A DNA stretch of 5,893 nucleotides from an uncultured Micrococcales bacterium (lineage in GTDB: Bacteria; Actinomycetota; Actinomycetes; Actinomycetales; Microbacteriaceae), in NCBI GenBank assembly GCA_903820955.1, contig CAIJJH010000122.1, positions 1 to 5,893 on the forward strand, in the 5' to 3' direction. The notes below the pieces were generated by a model. The model was given only the letters and a program-made list of their open reading frames with translations. It had not been told where the DNA came from and did no database searches. Positions 1 to 5,747 of this stretch are shown here, piece by piece. Positions within the stretch are counted from its first letter, which is position 1. Each line of letters opens with the position of its first letter. The position numbers were made by a program, and so were the translations under genes.

Positions 1-984
1 TGCGTTCAGGTAGGCGAGCTCCAGCACCGCATCGTCTGGTGTTCCGCCTAAAGTTATAGCGTTAACCAGCTTGACGGCACCAACCGTAAGCGTGCCAGTT
101 TTATCTGTGCAAAGCGCAGTCATCGAGCCAAAGTCTTCGATTACATCTAGCCGCTTAACGAGCACCTTCTGCTTTGCCAGCAACTTAGCTCCGGTGGAGA
201 GCGAAACTCCAACGATGGCAGGCAGCAGCTGCGGGGTGAGACCCACGGCGAGCGCGAGCGAAAAAAGTAGCGCCTCAATAAACGGCCGGTGCAAGACCAC
301 GTTGATTACAAAAATCAGAACGACCAGGGCCATCATCGATCGGGCCAACAATAAGCCGAACCGCTTGATGCCAAGCTCAAACCCAGTAACCGGGTCAACC
401 GAGGCAAGCTTGGCACCGAGTTGCCCGAAGACGGTTCTCGCTCCAGTGGTGACCACTTTGGCAACACCAGAACCACTCACGAGGTGAGTGCCGAGCATCA
501 ACTGCCCAGAAGGTTTTTCAACCGGAAAGCTTTCACCGGTTAGAGCTGACTCGTCGACAAGCATTGAGCGGGACTCGAGAATCTCGAGGTCGGCCGGAAC
601 AGTGTCGCCGGTTTTGAGTTCGACCACATCGCCGACGACAAGCTGACTCTGAGGCAGTCTAACCAACTCGCCATCTCGGTAAACCATGCAGGTGGCCGCA
701 ACCCGCGAACGAAGCGAATCCATCACCTTGCCTGCGCGGCGTTCTTGAAAAAAGCCGAGCAAAGTGCTCGGCACCAGAATGCAAAGGATTATCGTGCCAT
801 CGGCGACGTCGCCGACAAGAATCGAAATAATCGACGCGACAAACAAAATGAGGATTATCGGGCTGGCGAATTGCCTTAGCAGAGCCCTGAATGGCGAGTC
901 CTTAGCTTTGGTCGCAACGACATTTGGGCCAGAGGTCGCGAGGAGAACCTTTGCCTCACTAGTTTTCAGACCATAAGTGCTCAT
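1..984 (-). CDS. mgtA: Magnesium-translocating P-type ATPase (MgtA family), N-terminal 328 codons, cut by window edge
   Basis: This is an inner-membrane P-type ATPase, probably importing Mg2+ at the cost of ATP. The frame is open from the ATG at 984 to the left edge; the nucleotide-binding domain and last membrane segments lie outside. Visible parts, in order: a short cation-ATPase N domain (residues 1-38); membrane segments at about 41-58 and 62-79; actuator domain with TGES at 149-152 inside DESALTGESFPVEK; membrane segments at about 211-231 and 236-258 with LTPQLLP at 249-255; and the phosphorylation motif CTDKTGTLT with Asp294. The stretch from LTPQLLP to DKTGTLT closely matches MgtA/MgtB (LTPEMLP...KQKVIVKHLDAIQNFG...CTDKTGTLT in the E. 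coli protein, from memory) rather than Ca2+ or K+ pumps. The N-terminus is about 80 residues shorter than in E. coli MgtA. The Glu of PEMLP is Gln252 here. No Shine-Dalgarno sequence precedes the ATG, and a -10 box sits where a leaderless start is expected. The type II ATPase call is very secure and the Mg2+ subgroup likely. Confidence 0.93.
   Translation of the reverse strand, partial: MSTYGLKTSEAKVLLATSGPNVVATKAKDSPFRALLRQFASPIILILFVASIISILVGDVADGTIILCILVPSTLLGFFQERRAGKVMDSLRSRVAATCMVYRDGELVRLPQSQLVVGDVVELKTGDTVPADLEILESRSMLVDESALTGESFPVEKPSGQLMLGTHLVSGSGVAKVVTTGARTVFGQLGAKLASVDPVTGFELGIKRFGLLLARSMMALVVLIFVINVVLHRPFIEALLFSLALAVGLTPQLLPAIVGVSLSTGAKLLAKQKVLVKRLDVIEDFGSMTALCTDKTGTLTVGAVKLVNAITLGGTPDDAVLELAYLNA
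748..772 (-). terminator. Terminator-like hairpin plus T6 tract inside the mgtA coding sequence
   Basis: Read on the minus strand, a perfect 7-bp stem (GCCGAGC, loop ACTTT, GCTCGGC; 772 to 754) is followed immediately by six Ts (753-748). Six of the seven stem pairs are G-C. This has the form of an intrinsic terminator pointing in the direction of mgtA transcription, about 210-235 nt after the predicted transcription start. The bases encode residues 71-79, ending in GFF, just before the family's conserved QE dipeptide, so protein constraint explains part of the sequence. That it stops transcription in vivo is inference. Confidence 0.45.
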
Positions 985-990
985 AGCTTG

Positions 991-1019
991 AGCCTAGACT
1001 TAGGTTCATGCCACAGCAA
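991..1019 (-). promoter_or_regulatory. Predicted leaderless promoter of mgtA
   Basis: On the minus strand, TAGGCT occupies 996-991 and fits the TAnnnT -10 consensus. Counting its last T as -7 places +1 at 984, exactly the A of the mgtA ATG. A weak -35-like TTGCTG lies at 1019-1014 with a 17-bp spacer. No ribosome binding site lies between box and start codon, so a leaderless mRNA is predicted. The -10 box shares bases 995-996 with the opposing plus-strand box. Confidence 0.55.
995..1000 (+). promoter_or_regulatory. Predicted -10 box of the EamA operon (leaderless start)
   Basis: TAGACT fits TAnnnT and ends 7 bases before the ATG at 1008, so transcription would start at 1007 or 1008, giving a leaderless mRNA. 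No purine-rich Shine-Dalgarno sequence precedes the ATG (the spacer is TAGGTTC). No convincing -35 is visible at 16-18 bp upstream, where the sequence is already mgtA coding DNA on the other strand. Confidence 0.5.
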
Positions 1020-1910
1020 AGTCGCCATTGGGTAGTCAGTTACATAGCCGCCGGACTCATCTGGGGTGCGTCGTTTCTTTTCATCTCGGTAGGCGCCACA
1101 GCGTTGCCAGCCTTCGGAGTTGCCTTCGTGCGACTGCTTATTGGCGCAGTCACCCTTTTTGCGATTATTAAGGTCAGGGGTTACAAGATTCCAACCGATC
1201 TCGACACCTGGCTGAAGTTTTTGGGCGGCGGCGCCTTCATGAGCGCGATACCGTTCACCCTTTTCGCATATGCCGAAACTCACGTCACCTCGGCACTCGC
1301 CGGCATTGTTAATTCGACGACACCGATTGCAACCGTCCTAGCAATTTTGATTGCGTTCAGAAGCGAAAAGATCACGCGGGCCCAGTGGTTTGGCCTAGGT
1401 ATAGGGATCGTCGGCTCACTCATCTTGATCGGTGTTTGGAACGGCTTTGGCAAGAACGACCTTTTGCCGGTGATCGCCCTTTTCGTTGCCACGATTTGCT
1501 ACGGCTTCGGTGGCCCGTTCATTCGCCGCTACATCGAGCCGAAAAAGCTACCCACCGAGGTTGGTGCATTTGGGCAGGTCGCCGGTGGCGCAATCATCGT
1601 GCTGCCGCTCTACCTGTTCGCGAGCCCGGCAAAGTTGGTTGGCACCGTGGACGTGTGGGTAGTGCTTTCGATGTTGGCTCTAGGTTCGCTTGGTAGCGGA
1701 ATCGCCTATGTGGCCTACTACAACGTGTTGAAGGCCGCGGGTTCTCCGATAGCCTCAACAATCACGCTGGTGACGCCAATCGTCGCCGTTCTTCTCGGTG
1801 TCCTCGTCTTGGGTGAAGGCATTCACTGGTACGAGCCGGTCGGTGGTGCTGTGATCATCTTCGGTGCCGCCGTGGCTCAGGGTCGCTTCAAGAAGTTGTT
1901 TAGAAGTTGA
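1008..1910 (+). CDS. EamA family (DMT superfamily) transporter, first of a tandem pair
   Basis: This is a 300-residue inner-membrane protein with two EamA repeats (about residues 10-142 and 154-292) and about ten hydrophobic segments, the usual length and layout for the 10-TMS DMT exporters (RhaT/YdcZ/RarD-like group). Repeat 1 opens with AAGLIWGASFLF (15-26) and contains STTPIATVLAILIAF (103-117) followed by a GIGIVGSLILIG segment. Repeat 2 contains TLVTPIVAVLLGVLVLGE (253-270) followed by GGAVIIFGA, the typical end of the domain. The C-terminus is basic (RFKKLFRS), which suggests a cytoplasmic tail. The substrate cannot be read from sequence; relatives move amino acids, purines or other metabolites, mostly outward. 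The start at 1008 leaves only a short N-terminal stretch before the first membrane segment and suits a leaderless mRNA. The stop overlaps the TTG start of the next gene, so the two are one operon. Confidence 0.93.
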   Translation: MPQQSRHWVVSYIAAGLIWGASFLFISVGATALPAFGVAFVRLLIGAVTLFAIIKVRGYKIPTDLDTWLKFLGGGAFMSAIPFTLFAYAETHVTSALAGIVNSTTPIATVLAILIAFRSEKITRAQWFGLGIGIVGSLILIGVWNGFGKNDLLPVIALFVATICYGFGGPFIRRYIEPKKLPTEVGAFGQVAGGAIIVLPLYLFASPAKLVGTVDVWVVLSMLALGSLGSGIAYVAYYNVLKAAGSPIASTITLVTPIVAVLLGVLVLGEGIHWYEPVGGAVIIFGAAVAQGRFKKLFRS

Positions 1911-2785
1911 TTCGCAAGTATTCGGTTGACCTCGCGCTGCTCGCGGTGGCGGTTTTCTGGGGTGCTAGCTATCTGGTTGCCAAGTCAATAACCCCTTTTG
2001 CCTCGGTTCCGGCGATGCTCGCGATTCGGTTCGTCACCGCCGGTTTGATCATGATGCTGGTTTGGCTGATCAAGCGCGAGCCGTTTAGCCGCGCAGACGT
2101 GGTTTTGGGCACACTTTTCGGAGTCACCCAGGCATCGATCATGTTGGTCGAAACCTACGGGCTCAAAGAGACTTCGGCCACCAACGCGGGGTTGCTAATC
2201 AGCCTCACGATCGTGTTTACCCCGATTCTCGAGAGCGCGTGGAAGCGAAAGTGGTTGCCGCGCAACTACTTCATCGCCGTCACGGTTTCGCTGGTCGGTG
2301 TTTTGCTTCTGGTTTCAGGAAACGGATTCAAGGCGCCAAACTACGGCGACGGGCTGATGCTGCTTGCTGCTTTGATTCGCACCTTCCACGTGACCGCTCA
2401 GGGGCGGTTCACGGTTGGGCGCAAGGTTTCTTCGTTCAATGCGATTTCGCTGCAAATGCTGGTTTGCGGTCTCATCTATCTGGTGATCGATGTTCCGGGA
2501 ACCATCTCGGCCGTGCAGACATTTGCTGCGGCTCAGTGGCAGGCCACTTTCTTTTTGATTCTGTTTTGCACCATCTTTGCCTTCGGTACACAACTTTGGG
2601 CGATTCGCAAAACCTCGGCCTCACGGGCATCTCTGCTGTTGAGCACCGAACCGGTCTGGGCGGTTGTGATTGCGTCACTTTTTGGGGGCGAGCTTCTCGG
2701 GCCAATCGGAGTTCTAGGCGCCGTCTTGATCATTGGCGCGAGCCTGGTTGGCCAACGCATCGAACAGCGCTTTAGAGAGGGCTGA
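1907..2785 (+). CDS. EamA family (DMT superfamily) transporter, second of a tandem pair, TTG start
   Basis: This 292-residue protein has two EamA repeats (about residues 8-137 and 147-282) and about ten membrane segments. Repeat 1 has VFWGASYLVAKSI (16-28), ETSATNAGLLISLTIVFTPI (88-107) and VSLVGVLLLV. Repeat 2 has the well-conserved STEPVWAVVIASLFGGE (246-262) and GAVLIIGASLVGQ (271-283). It is clearly a homologue of the preceding protein but much diverged, so it is not a recent duplicate. The start is TTG at 1907, overlapping the previous stop in TTGA (1907-1910); the next in-frame candidate (GTG at 1946) falls inside the first membrane segment. The Shine-Dalgarno signal is weak (AAGAAG at 1890-1895, 11 bases upstream), so translation probably depends on re-initiation after the first gene. 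Two EamA proteins could act separately or as a heterodimer; nothing visible decides this. Its 3' end overlaps the convergent GMC oxidoreductase gene by 14 bp. Confidence 0.92.
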   Translation: MIRKYSVDLALLAVAVFWGASYLVAKSITPFASVPAMLAIRFVTAGLIMMLVWLIKREPFSRADVVLGTLFGVTQASIMLVETYGLKETSATNAGLLISLTIVFTPILESAWKRKWLPRNYFIAVTVSLVGVLLLVSGNGFKAPNYGDGLMLLAALIRTFHVTAQGRFTVGRKVSSFNAISLQMLVCGLIYLVIDVPGTISAVQTFAAAQWQATFFLILFCTIFAFGTQLWAIRKTSASRASLLLSTEPVWAVVIASLFGGELLGPIGVLGAVLIIGASLVGQRIEQRFREG

Positions 2786-4445
2786 GCGGGATTCTGAGCG
2801 CAGCTGGCGCCGTAACCGGCACGAGAGGTAGTTTCGGCGCTACGGCGCGAATAGGCGCGAATCTGAAGCCCAGACCCGGTCGGGCATCGCCCTCCCCCTT
2901 GTTTGGCCAGTGCGCACATGCCCACTCTGCCTGAGCCGTGATGCTCAGCGACGGGTTTACGCCAGGGTTGGCAGAAAGCGTCGAGCCGTCGAGAATGTGA
3001 AGCCCTGGAACGCCAAATGCCCGAAGGTATGGGTCGACGACTCCGTTTTCTGGGGAATCCGCAATCACACAGCCGCCCAGAAAGTGCGCCGTCATCGGTA
3101 TTCCGAACGGTTCGGTAATTACCGCACCAGGAGTTCCATTCATGTCCTTGGCTAAATCACGTGCAGCCGCGTGACCGACCTCGACCCAAGCGGGGTTCGG
3201 TTTGCCGAGGCCTTGGCGGCTGGTTAGCTTCTTGCCGAATAGCCCGCGCTTCATGAAGGTGCTCAGCGAGTTATCGGCGCTCTGCATCACGAGCAGAATC
3301 AACGTGCGCTCCGACCAGTGACGCAGGTTGTAGAACTTAGGTAGGCGATGCAGGTTCTTAAGCGTGTTCCAGAGCAGTAGCCCGAAGTTTGGCGCTTGGC
3401 CCTTCTTGCCCGATGACATCACGCTCTCCATGAGAGCCATGAAGTTCGAACCCTTGCCGTAGCGCACCGATTCGATGTGGGTGTTTTCGTCGGGAAAATA
3501 CGAGGACGTAATAGCGCTGCCCAGCGAGTAATCAACGGTGTCGTCTCGAGAAACCACACCGAGCAGGCTCTCGGAGTTGGTGCGGCTGAGTTGGCCGAGC
3601 ATCGGGCTGAGCCCCTGCAGGTTGCCGTTTGACTTGACTCGCTGTAGCAGCTTTGCGGTGCCGAGCGCTCCCGCCGCCACAATCACCTGTTTCGCGGTGA
3701 TCGACCGGCGCTTGCCACCCGAGGTACCTCGGGTCTTCACCGTGAAGCCGCCTGGACCGTCGATGATGTCGGTGACCGTGGTCAGTTCGCGCACCTCGGC
3801 CCCGGCGTTCTCGGCAAGGTAGAGGTAGTTCTTGACCAGGGTGTTCTTGGCTCCGTGGCGGCACCCGGTCATGCACTCACCGCAGTTGATGCAGCCGGTG
3901 CGCTCGGGGCCTTTGCCGCCAAAGAATGGGTCCTTGACGGTCTTGCCGGCCTCACCAAAGTGCACGCCGACCGGTGTGAGTCTGAAGGTATCGCCCTTTC
4001 CGCTTCGTTGCGCAAGTCGCTCAAGGGCGTCGTCGCTGGGGCTGTAGAACGGGTTTACGACCACCCCGAGCATCCTCTCGGCTTGGGTGAAATAGGGGTC
4101 TAGCAGGCGATGCCAGTCGGCAATGCCGGCCCACGAACCGGTGTTGTAGAACTGAACGGGAGGGCGATACAGCGTGTTGGCATAGACGAGCGAGCCGCCA
4201 CCGACCCCCGCGCCAGACATCACCATCACGTTTTTCAACAGGTCGATGCGCTGAATGCCCTTGAGGCCGATGCGCGGGAAGAACAGAAACTTTTTGAGCT
4301 CCCAGGAGTTTTTCGCAAAGTCGCCATCGGCGAATCTGGCACCTGCTTCTAGGACGCAGACCTTGTAACCCTTTTCGGTGAGGCGCAACGCGGCGACCGA
4401 GCCTCCGAAACCGGAGCCGATGATCACCACATCGTAATCGTGCAT
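2772..4445 (-). CDS. GMC family FAD oxidoreductase, cholesterol-oxidase-like (ChoD type)
   Basis: This 557-residue cytoplasmic flavoenzyme probably oxidises an alcohol group. The FAD-binding Rossmann motif VVIIGSGFGGS is at residues 6-16, with the ribose-binding Glu33 in VLEAGAR. The GMC signature GAGVGGGSLVYAN is at 78-90, and a four-cysteine segment, CINCGECMTGCRHGAKNTL, at 185-203. The C-terminal GMC part contains TAHFLGGC (His454) and VDPYLRAFGVPGLHILDGS, then NPGVNPSLSITAQAE with Asn497. His454 and Asn497 line up by motif with the catalytic His and Asn of cholesterol oxidases. WPNKGE near the end is typical of the actinobacterial ChoD group. No signal peptide is seen, unlike secreted Streptomyces enzymes. 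Sterol activity is not proven; many ChoD-type enzymes have unknown substrates. The ATG at 4445 is preferred because it starts 2 bp after the upstream stop and places the FAD motif at the N-terminus; the 65-codon in-frame extension to 4640 is an overlap artefact. No good Shine-Dalgarno is present, so coupling to the upstream gene is likely. Confidence 0.92.
   Translation of the reverse strand: MHDYDVVIIGSGFGGSVAALRLTEKGYKVCVLEAGARFADGDFAKNSWELKKFLFFPRIGLKGIQRIDLLKNVMVMSGAGVGGGSLVYANTLYRPPVQFYNTGSWAGIADWHRLLDPYFTQAERMLGVVVNPFYSPSDDALERLAQRSGKGDTFRLTPVGVHFGEAGKTVKDPFFGGKGPERTGCINCGECMTGCRHGAKNTLVKNYLYLAENAGAEVRELTTVTDIIDGPGGFTVKTRGTSGGKRRSITAKQVIVAAGALGTAKLLQRVKSNGNLQGLSPMLGQLSRTNSESLLGVVSRDDTVDYSLGSAITSSYFPDENTHIESVRYGKGSNFMALMESVMSSGKKGQAPNFGLLLWNTLKNLHRLPKFYNLRHWSERTLILLVMQSADNSLSTFMKRGLFGKKLTSRQGLGKPNPAWVEVGHAAARDLAKDMNGTPGAVITEPFGIPMTAHFLGGCVIADSPENGVVDPYLRAFGVPGLHILDGSTLSANPGVNPSLSITAQAEWACAHWPNKGEGDARPGLGFRFAPIRAVAPKLPLVPVTAPAALRIPLSPL
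3717..3734. repeat. Perfect 18-bp palindrome inside the GMC oxidoreductase gene
   Basis: ACCCGAGGT is followed directly by its reverse complement ACCTCGGGT, with no spacer and no mismatch, and the symmetry stops at both flanks. It encodes TRGTSG (residues 238-243), a surface-type Gly/Ser/Thr stretch in the FAD domain. It may be a chance coding pattern or a binding site for a dimeric protein; no second copy was noticed in this window. Confidence 0.6.
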
Positions 4446-4447
4446 GA

Positions 4448-5734
4448 CTATGGGTGCCTGAGCGGGCTGGTCGGCATGCGCTCCTGGGCAACCCAAGGCA
4501 CGTTGTAGCCGGTCGAAGAGGCCAGCAGGTCGAGGAACGGAATCGCGTCGAAGGTTTCTGGGCCAACTACACCCGTGCCCTCCCAGACGCCCTTGGCGAT
4601 TAGTTCGAGAGCGATCAGCGGGTTGAAGGCGGTCTGCCAAACAACCGCCTGAGTCTCGTACTTTGCCATGGTTAGGGCGTTGTCGGCAACGTTGTAAATG
4701 TATGTCGCGCGCTGCTTGCCTTCGAAGTCTTTGCCGGTTACGAGCACACCGGCACAGGTCTTACCCTCCATGCGCGGGCCAATCGTGGCCGGGTCTGGCA
4801 AAACTGCCGCCACCATGTCGCGGGGGGCTACGTCCACTGGGCCCTGAGCCGAGCGAACGCGGTGTGGCTTCGTTTGGTCGAGCCCGAGCTTGTGCAGGGT
4901 CTGCAGAATGCCGATGAACTCCTGGCCGAGGCCGTACTTGAAGGCGATCTTCTTGGCCTTTATGGTGCGCGAGAGCATGGTGACTTCTTCGTGCTCAACG
5001 TTCACGCACTCGACAGCGCCGATGCCCTCGGGGAACTCGAAGATCTCGGGCTCGCTGAACGGCTCGGTGGTGTAAAAACCACGACCCGCCTCCCAGATGA
5101 TTGGCGGGTTGAGGCATTCCTCAATGGTGGTCCAGATCGAAAACGAAGGAGCGAAGATTTCGTTGCCGGCGTCGTCGCGAACAACCAGGTTGCCGCCGTC
5201 CTTGACCGAAATTTCGTCAATTTCTGAAAACAGGTGGTCCTGAGCGTAGCGTGCAAAGACGTTCGAAAGGCCAGGTTCGACACCCATGCCCACTAGAGCC
5301 AAAAGGCCAGCTCGCTCCCACTGCTCGTTCAGCGCGTACTGCTGGTCGCCGAGCTTGAGGCCGGGCTGGTGGAACGGGTCGGTCTCGTGCGGCTCCGAAA
5401 GGCTCATTGCCATGTCAACGTAGTTAGCGCCCGCGGTGAATGCGCCAGAGAAAATCGTTGGCACAAACTTTGGCTCGACCGCGTTCAAGATGTGCGTGAT
5501 GCCGTATTCCTTGGCGGTTGCTGCCACACCGGCCGCGTTTGAGGCGTCAATTTTGACGGCTAGAAACTTGGACGCGACCTCATCACCGTTGCGATTAGCG
5601 ATCCATTCGAGGGTGCGCTCGGCTCGACTCACGTCGTAGTCGGAGACAACAAATAGTTCATAGAAGTCGCGCTCGGCTGCGAGCTTGGCGATTGCATCGC
5701 CAACACCGCCGGCGCCGACAAGGAGGATTCTCAT
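4448..5734 (-). CDS. Saccharopine dehydrogenase family NAD(P)-dependent oxidoreductase
   Basis: This 428-residue cytoplasmic dehydrogenase has an N-terminal Rossmann fold beginning at residue 1 (MRILLVGAGGVG, glycines at 7, 9, 10 and 12) with Asp32 at the end of the second strand, compatible with NAD(H) use. THILNAVEPKF (80-90) and GANYVDMAM (102-110) match the family's cofactor-side loops. GMGVEPGLSNVFARY (149-163) marks the switch to the substrate/dimerisation domain, which fills the rest, ending in the family-typical GPETFDAIPFLDLL (391-404). The family includes saccharopine dehydrogenases, lysine 6-dehydrogenase and carboxynorspermidine synthase; the exact substrate cannot be assigned. 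Only ATG 5734 is possible: an in-frame stop lies at 5744-5746 and the fold starts at Met1. A GGAGG at 5740-5736 is only 1 base from the ATG, too close for normal ribosome binding, while a TAGGCT box places transcription start on the ATG itself. It is the first gene of a pair with the GMC oxidoreductase, 2 bp downstream. Confidence 0.9.
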   Translation of the reverse strand: MRILLVGAGGVGDAIAKLAAERDFYELFVVSDYDVSRAERTLEWIANRNGDEVASKFLAVKIDASNAAGVAATAKEYGITHILNAVEPKFVPTIFSGAFTAGANYVDMAMSLSEPHETDPFHQPGLKLGDQQYALNEQWERAGLLALVGMGVEPGLSNVFARYAQDHLFSEIDEISVKDGGNLVVRDDAGNEIFAPSFSIWTTIEECLNPPIIWEAGRGFYTTEPFSEPEIFEFPEGIGAVECVNVEHEEVTMLSRTIKAKKIAFKYGLGQEFIGILQTLHKLGLDQTKPHRVRSAQGPVDVAPRDMVAAVLPDPATIGPRMEGKTCAGVLVTGKDFEGKQRATYIYNVADNALTMAKYETQAVVWQTAFNPLIALELIAKGVWEGTGVVGPETFDAIPFLDLLASSTGYNVPWVAQERMPTSPLRHP

Positions 5735-5740
5735 TCCTCC

Positions 5741-5746
5741 AGCCTA
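5741..5746 (-). promoter_or_regulatory. Predicted -10 box for the saccharopine dehydrogenase-GMC operon (leaderless start)
   Basis: TAGGCT on the minus strand at 5746-5741 is separated from the ATG at 5734 by exactly six bases, so +1 would be the A of the start codon. The hexamer and spacing are identical to those upstream of mgtA. The box lies just after the stop codon of the preceding gene. No convincing -35 is visible, so read-through from upstream may also supply transcript. Confidence 0.5.
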
Positions 5747-5747
5747 A

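Noticed and set aside
71..487. 138-codon open frame on the plus strand
   Set aside because: It is antisense to the P-type ATPase, whose TGES and DKTGTLT motifs are read on the minus strand. Its Ser/Thr-rich composition reflects the reverse reading.
574..588. CTCGAG-AAT-CTCGAG repeat
   Set aside because: It encodes LEILE in the actuator domain (minus strand: CTC GAG ATT CTC GAG), so repeated Leu-Glu codons explain it.
748..753. T6 run as a programmed ribosomal frameshift site
   Set aside because: The codons are GGC TTT TTT CAA, which does not fit the X-XXY-YYZ slippery pattern, and the zero frame continues through all later ATPase motifs.
2239..2775. 178-codon open frame on the plus strand
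   Set aside because: It is contained in the second EamA gene in another frame, where the true frame has clear EamA motifs. The Arg/Cys/His-rich composition is typical of a shadow.
4286..4316. Two T5 runs around CTCCCAGGAG as a possible terminator
   Set aside because: The stem is at most 4 bp with an impossibly small loop, and it lies in the middle of the GMC coding sequence on its antisense strand.
4021..4566. 181-codon open frame on the minus strand
   Set aside because: It runs across the saccharopine dehydrogenase-GMC junction in another frame, is rich in Arg, Ser and Pro, and has no recognisable domain. It is a shadow of the two real genes.
4446..4640. 65-codon N-terminal extension of the GMC oxidoreductase (in-frame ATG at 4640)
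   Set aside because: It lies entirely over the end of the saccharopine dehydrogenase gene, has a low-complexity Arg/Pro/Gly composition like an off-frame translation, and the FAD motif that should be near the N-terminus begins only after the ATG at 4445.
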